Made by a program: the position numbers and the translations under genes
Notes under the pieces: model-generated
Database searches by the model: none
Seen by the model: the letters and a program-made list of their open reading frames with translations, nothing else
Told to the model about the DNA's origin: nothing
Shown here: piece by piece, positions 6,968 through 9,932 of the stretch
Numbering within the stretch: the stretch's first letter is position 1
Layout: every line of letters begins with the position of its first letter
DNA from: Planctomycetaceae bacterium
GTDB taxonomy: Bacteria > Planctomycetota > Planctomycetia > Planctomycetales > Planctomycetaceae
DNA: 9,932 nucleotides
Assembly: GCA_003503535.1 (NCBI GenBank)
Contig: DOCI01000041.1
Location: forward strand, 22,184-32,115
Reading direction: 5' to 3'

Positions 6968-8884
6968 TTATTTGTAATTCCGAGTCATCACGTTGACCGC
7001 TTCAAAAGAGAGTGGTTCTTTATGCAGAATCGGTTCTCCCTCTGCACGATGTTGCCATGCCGAGACGTAACCAAATCCTTCGTCATTTCTCAACGACTCG
7101 CCTTCTTTTGTTTGATACTCTTCTCGAAAATGTGCTCCACAGGATTCTTCCCGGTGAAGTGCATCAATACACATCAGCTCTCCGAGTTCCAGGAAGTCCA
7201 TGACCCGCGTCGCTTTTTCAAGCTCACTATTCGGTTCATGTGCACCGCCCGTGATATTGACGTCATTCCAGAATTGCTCCCGCAATTCGCGGATCTGTTC
7301 AATTCCGCGGTTCAAACTCTCGCGACTGCGACTGATTCCGCAACAATCCCACAGGGTTGCACCGAGGGTGCGGTGAAAATAATCAACCGGTTGCCTGCCT
7401 TTGATAGAGAGTAGTTTCTGAATATCTTCCCTGGCTTTCGATTCGGCTTGATCAAATTCGGGGCCATCGGTGGGGGACAAAGGCTCCTTGATGCGGCTGG
7501 AAAGAAAATTCCCAATGGTACTTGGCAGGATAAAGTAACCATCGACGCAGGCCTGCAGAAGTGAATTGGCCCCCAGCCGATTCGATCCATGATCAGCAAA
7601 GTTACATTCACCACAGGCATACAAGCCTTCAATTGTTGTCATCAATTCGTAATCGACCCAAAGCCCGCCCATAGTGAAATGTGGCGAGGGAGCGATCAGC
7701 ATCGGAGTGACATAAGCATCGATACCTGTGATTTTCTGGTACATACCAAACAAATTTCCGTATCGAGACTGGATTGTTTCTCGGCCATGTTGGGCAATCG
7801 CATCGCGAAAATCCAGGAATACGGCATTTCGCATTGGCCCCACTCCGTGTCCAGCATCGATTTGCTCCTTGGCAGCGCGTGCAGCAATATCCCGTGGAGT
7901 CAAATTCCCAAACGCAGGATATTTTCGCTCCAAATAGTAGTCCCGTTCGCTATCAGGAATCTTTTCCGGCGAGCGATCATCACCTGCCCTGGCAGGGACC
8001 CAGATGCGGCCATCATTTCGCAAAGATTCCGACATCAACGTCAGCTTTGACTGATGTTTTCCCAGGGCCGGAAGACTGGTCGGGTGGACCTGCACGAAAC
8101 TTGGGTTGGCAAGAAAGGCGCCTCGCTTGTGTGCCTTCCAGGCGGCCGTCGCATTACACCCCATGGCCATTGTCGAAAGATAATAAATCTTTGCATATCC
8201 GCCCGTGCCCAGAACGACGGCGTGAGCAGCGTGCCTTTCAATTTCACCCGTGATCGCGTCACGAACAATCACGCCAATGGCCCGACCATTCTTGACAACA
8301 AGATCCAGCATTTCGTGGCGACTGAATCGTTCAATTCGTCCTGCCTTAACCTGCCTCGCAATCGCTGAATTCGTGCCCATCAGCAATTGCTGGCCAGTCT
8401 GTCCCTGAGCATAGAAAGTCCGTTCAACCTGCACGCCGCCAAATGAGCGGTTGCCAAGCGAACCTCCGTACTCTCGTGCAAAGGGAACACCCTGTGCTAC
8501 ACAGGTATCGATCAAACGGACGGAGAGCTCGGCCATTCTGTAAACATTGGCTTCACGGGAACGATAATCGCCGCCTTTGATGGCGTCGTAAAACATGCGA
8601 TAGACATTATCACCATCATTTTGATAATTCTTAGCGGCATTAACGCCACCCTGTGCGGCGACCGAGTGGGCACGGCGAGTACTGTCGTGAAAGCAGAATA
8701 ACTTGACGTGGTACCCCAGCTCGCCGAGTGCGGCGGCGGCACCACCACCAGCCAATCCGGAACCAATCACAATTACGGTCATTCTTTTGCGATTGGCGGC
8801 GTTCACCAGCGAACAGGTCGCTTGATACTCGCTCCATTTCTTTTCGATCGGTCCATTGGGAATTTTGGCGTCCAGCATCGTCAT
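6968..8884 (-). CDS. sdhA: Succinate dehydrogenase flavoprotein subunit
   Basis: The 638-residue catalytic subunit of complex II, oxidising succinate to fumarate with covalently bound FAD. The Rossmann dinucleotide motif is [19 protein letters not shown] (39-57), preceded by a roughly 35-residue extension common in B-type SdhA. H73 in [13 protein letters not shown] is the expected covalent FAD attachment site. Active-site candidates are R331 in [12 protein letters not shown]402 in SPHFTMGG and R436 in [12 protein letters not shown]. The C-terminal helical domain is complete. The ATG lies 6 bases after the sdhC stop, and its Shine-Dalgarno GAGGAAG overlaps that stop codon. The order sdhC-sdhA-sdhB is typical of B-type, menaquinone-linked enzymes. 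It could work as a fumarate reductase in vitro, but the single-cytochrome context favours SdhA. Confidence 0.96.
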   Translation of the reverse strand: MTMLDAKIPNGPIEKKWSEYQATCSLVNAANRKRMTVIVIGSGLAGGGAAAALGELGYHVKLFCFHDSTRRAHSVAAQGGVNAAKNYQNDGDNVYRMFYDAIKGGDYRSREANVYRMAELSVRLIDTCVAQGVPFAREYGGSLGNRSFGGVQVERTFYAQGQTGQQLLMGTNSAIARQVKAGRIERFSRHEMLDLVVKNGRAIGVIVRDAITGEIERHAAHAVVLGTGGYAKIYYLSTMAMGCNATAAWKAHKRGAFLANPSFVQVHPTSLPALGKHQSKLTLMSESLRNDGRIWVPARAGDDRSPEKIPDSERDYYLERKYPAFGNLTPRDIAARAAKEQIDAGHGVGPMRNAVFLDFRDAIAQHGRETIQSRYGNLFGMYQKITGIDAYVTPMLIAPSPHFTMGGLWVDYELMTTIEGLYACGECNFADHGSNRLGANSLLQACVDGYFILPSTIGNFLSSRIKEPLSPTDGPEFDQAESKAREDIQKLLSIKGRQPVDYFHRTLGATLWDCCGISRSRESLNRGIEQIRELREQFWNDVNITGGAHEPNSELEKATRVMDFLELGELMCIDALHREESCGAHFREEYQTKEGESLRNDEGFGYVSAWQHRAEGEPILHKEPLSFEAVNVMTRNYK

Positions 8885-8890
8885 GCTTCC

Positions 8891-9553
8891 TCAACCTCTT
8901 AAATAGATGTAGATCGGCATTAACGCAAAGATAACGGAAACCACAATCGCGAAAACTTTACTCAGTCGCCGCGACCACACGGAGTAACGTTTGTGATACA
9001 GTCCCAGTGATCGCAGGCCGTTGTGAAGTCCCTGGTAAAGATGCAAGCCCAGGGCAACCATCGCTAATACATAAAATAAAACACAGGTCAGACTCGCAAA
9101 CGATGTAACCACAATTCCGTAGAGATCCTTGTTGCCGTTCGCATCCACGGCAATATCATGTCCGTATTTGTATGGATACCAAAAATTCCACATGTGGATG
9201 ATGATAAACAGCAACAGGATGGCTCCCATCACACCCATCCACCGCGTGTACCAACTCGTCGTGTTGACGTTCCCGCTGTAGGCGTAACGCTGACCTGCCG
9301 TTGCTCGATTCCTCTTTGTGAGTGTAAATGCAAACGCCGCATGCAACAGGACTGCGAAGTATGTCAGATACGCGGCAACCTTGATGGGTGGCAAATGCGT
9401 CAGAAAATCTGCGTAAGCATTGAATGTAGTGCGGGCTACCGATTCCGGAAAGAACAAAGCCAAATTGCCCAGTAAATGAACCGTCAGAAAGAGACAGAGA
9501 AATAATCCGCTAATGGCCATCACGGTCTTATACGCGATCGATGATAAACGCAT
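8891..9553 (-). CDS. sdhC: Succinate dehydrogenase cytochrome b subunit (B-type, di-haem)
   Basis: A 220-residue membrane anchor of complex II with five hydrophobic segments (roughly 11-34, 58-78, 105-125, 147-172 and 198-217). Histidines H26, H71, H120 and H171, one in each of the first four segments, match the spacing of the four axial haem ligands of Bacillus subtilis SdhC (28, 70, 113, 155). This marks a two-haem anchor that reduces menaquinone. The frame is open to a TTG at 9607, but that start is only 11 bases from the IS3-type tip and overlaps an inverted repeat. The ATG at 9553 gives the usual short N-terminus (MRLSSIAYKTVMAISG), with AAGAGAG upstream. It is the first gene of sdhCAB. 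No convincing -35/-10 was found upstream. Confidence 0.92.
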   Translation of the reverse strand: MRLSSIAYKTVMAISGLFLCLFLTVHLLGNLALFFPESVARTTFNAYADFLTHLPPIKVAAYLTYFAVLLHAAFAFTLTKRNRATAGQRYAYSGNVNTTSWYTRWMGVMGAILLLFIIIHMWNFWYPYKYGHDIAVDANGNKDLYGIVVTSFASLTCVLFYVLAMVALGLHLYQGLHNGLRSLGLYHKRYSVWSRRLSKVFAIVVSVIFALMPIYIYLRG

Positions 9554-9598
9554 TCTCAAACCATGTTCTCTCTTGAAGATACGTTTGTTGGTGAGGAT

Positions 9599-9614
9599 TG
9601 TACACAATGGTACA
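9599..9614. repeat. Short inverted repeat upstream of sdhC
   Basis: TGTAC-acaatg-GTACA, 5-bp arms with a 6-base spacer, lies 46-61 bases before the sdhC ATG and just outside the IS3-type tip. It could be an operator or chance. On the minus strand it contains TACAAT (9602-9597), a fair -10, but no -35 is at the right distance. Confidence 0.25.
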
Positions 9615-9617
9615 TAT

Positions 9618-9932
9618 TGGACTTCCCCAGGAATAGTGGGCGCGGGTAATGGTTAAGCCACTTGCAAAACCTGAACAGGGCTCAGGTAGCCCAGTGCAGA
9701 ATGTTTCCGTACTCGATTATAAAACACTTCGATGTATTCAAACAGGCTCGCACGAGCCTCGGAACAGTTTTTATATCGCTCGTGGTGAACGAGTTCTTTC
9801 TTCAACGTTGCAAAAAAATGATTCCATCTGTCTTCGACTACCGCCCTCGCTATACCACCTCCGCACTGCTCGATGGTGCTCGGTTGCTTCCCAGCAGTTT
9901 CCCTTTCGGCTCATCGAACAGGTGATTCCCAT
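9618..9932 (-). mobile_element. IS3-family insertion sequence, right-end fragment
   Basis: The segment consists of the 3' part of an IS3-type transposase gene (from 9653 to the window edge) and a 35-base tail beyond its stop codon. The tail ends at TGGACTTCCCCAGGAATAG (from 9618). IS3 termini begin 5'-TG and lie just outside the orfB stop, so 9618 is a likely element tip, although the opposite inverted repeat is outside the window and cannot be compared. The element is oriented so that transposase transcription would run into sdhC. Confidence 0.6.
9653..9932 (-). pseudogene. Broken IS3-family transposase (OrfB, DDE integrase) C-terminus
   Basis: The last 52 codons read [13 protein letters not shown], then [19 protein letters not shown] and LSPVQ, the classic C-terminus of IS3-family OrfB, with FEYIEVFYN close after the catalytic glutamate region. 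The preceding part, [13 protein letters not shown] (38-codon block 9932-9819), is in a different frame: a run of seven A on the plus strand (9812-9818) holds one base more than needed to join ESFF to ATLKKEL. Between CW and ESFF there are 22 residues where relatives have about five (DNAVA-type), an apparent 51-bp in-frame insertion next to the catalytic glutamate. The gene continues beyond the window. As it stands it should not make active transposase. Confidence 0.72.

Noticed and set aside
6705..6977. 90-codon plus-strand open frame
   Set aside because: It is antisense to sdhB, where all iron-sulfur cysteines are read on the minus strand.
9554..9607. SdhC starting at the TTG at 9607
   Set aside because: The extension is basic and not seen in the family, and the TTG lies almost at the IS3 tip. 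ATG 9553 fits the first membrane helix.
9662..9925. 87-codon plus-strand open frame at the right edge
   Set aside because: It is the complement of the IS3 transposase remnant, which has a recognisable C-terminus on the minus strand.

Overview
The window reads as a chromosomal segment of a salt-adapted bacterium, most likely a marine planctomycete. That assignment is an inference: it rests on a B-type succinate dehydrogenase, the style of the protein sequences and the kinds of insertion-sequence debris, and no taxonomic marker is present. Nine intact protein genes are supported, plus remains of two kinds of insertion sequence.

Left part (about 150-4150, minus strand): a complete ectoine/hydroxyectoine operon in the order ectA-ectB-ectC-ectD, followed by a MarR-family regulator gene. 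EctB converts aspartate semialdehyde to diaminobutyrate, EctA acetylates it, EctC cyclises it to ectoine and EctD hydroxylates ectoine. A near-consensus promoter (TTGACG, 16-base spacer, TATAAT) lies upstream of ectA, with GCAAT/ATTGC inverted repeats over its start point. The MarR gene has its own extended -10 promoter buried in a 29-bp imperfect palindrome. This suggests autoregulation and a role as an EctR/CosR-type regulator of the operon.

Middle (about 4200-5740, plus strand): a sodium:solute symporter (SSS/PutP family) is divergently transcribed from ectA. The two promoters appear to share one palindromic ATTATAAT -10 box, so solute synthesis and solute uptake may be coupled at a single control point.

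5741-6221: a gap without an intact gene. It holds an internally deleted IS110-family element that keeps a perfect Shine-Dalgarno, the first 13 or so recombinase codons and the right end. A related right end lies at bases 1-133, in the same orientation. The ectoine/transporter block is therefore bracketed by direct repeats of IS110-type ends.

Right part (6222-9553, minus strand): a tight sdhC-sdhA-sdhB operon for a two-haem, single-membrane-subunit succinate dehydrogenase. Directly upstream, at 9618-9932, lies the 3' end of an IS3-family element whose transposase is broken by an apparent in-frame insertion and a one-base frameshift. Its tip is about 65 bases from the sdhC start codon.

No RNA genes, CRISPR arrays or clearly unprecedented systems were seen. 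The most interesting signals are the regulatory architecture of the ect/SSS divergent region and the IS110-derived structured ends.
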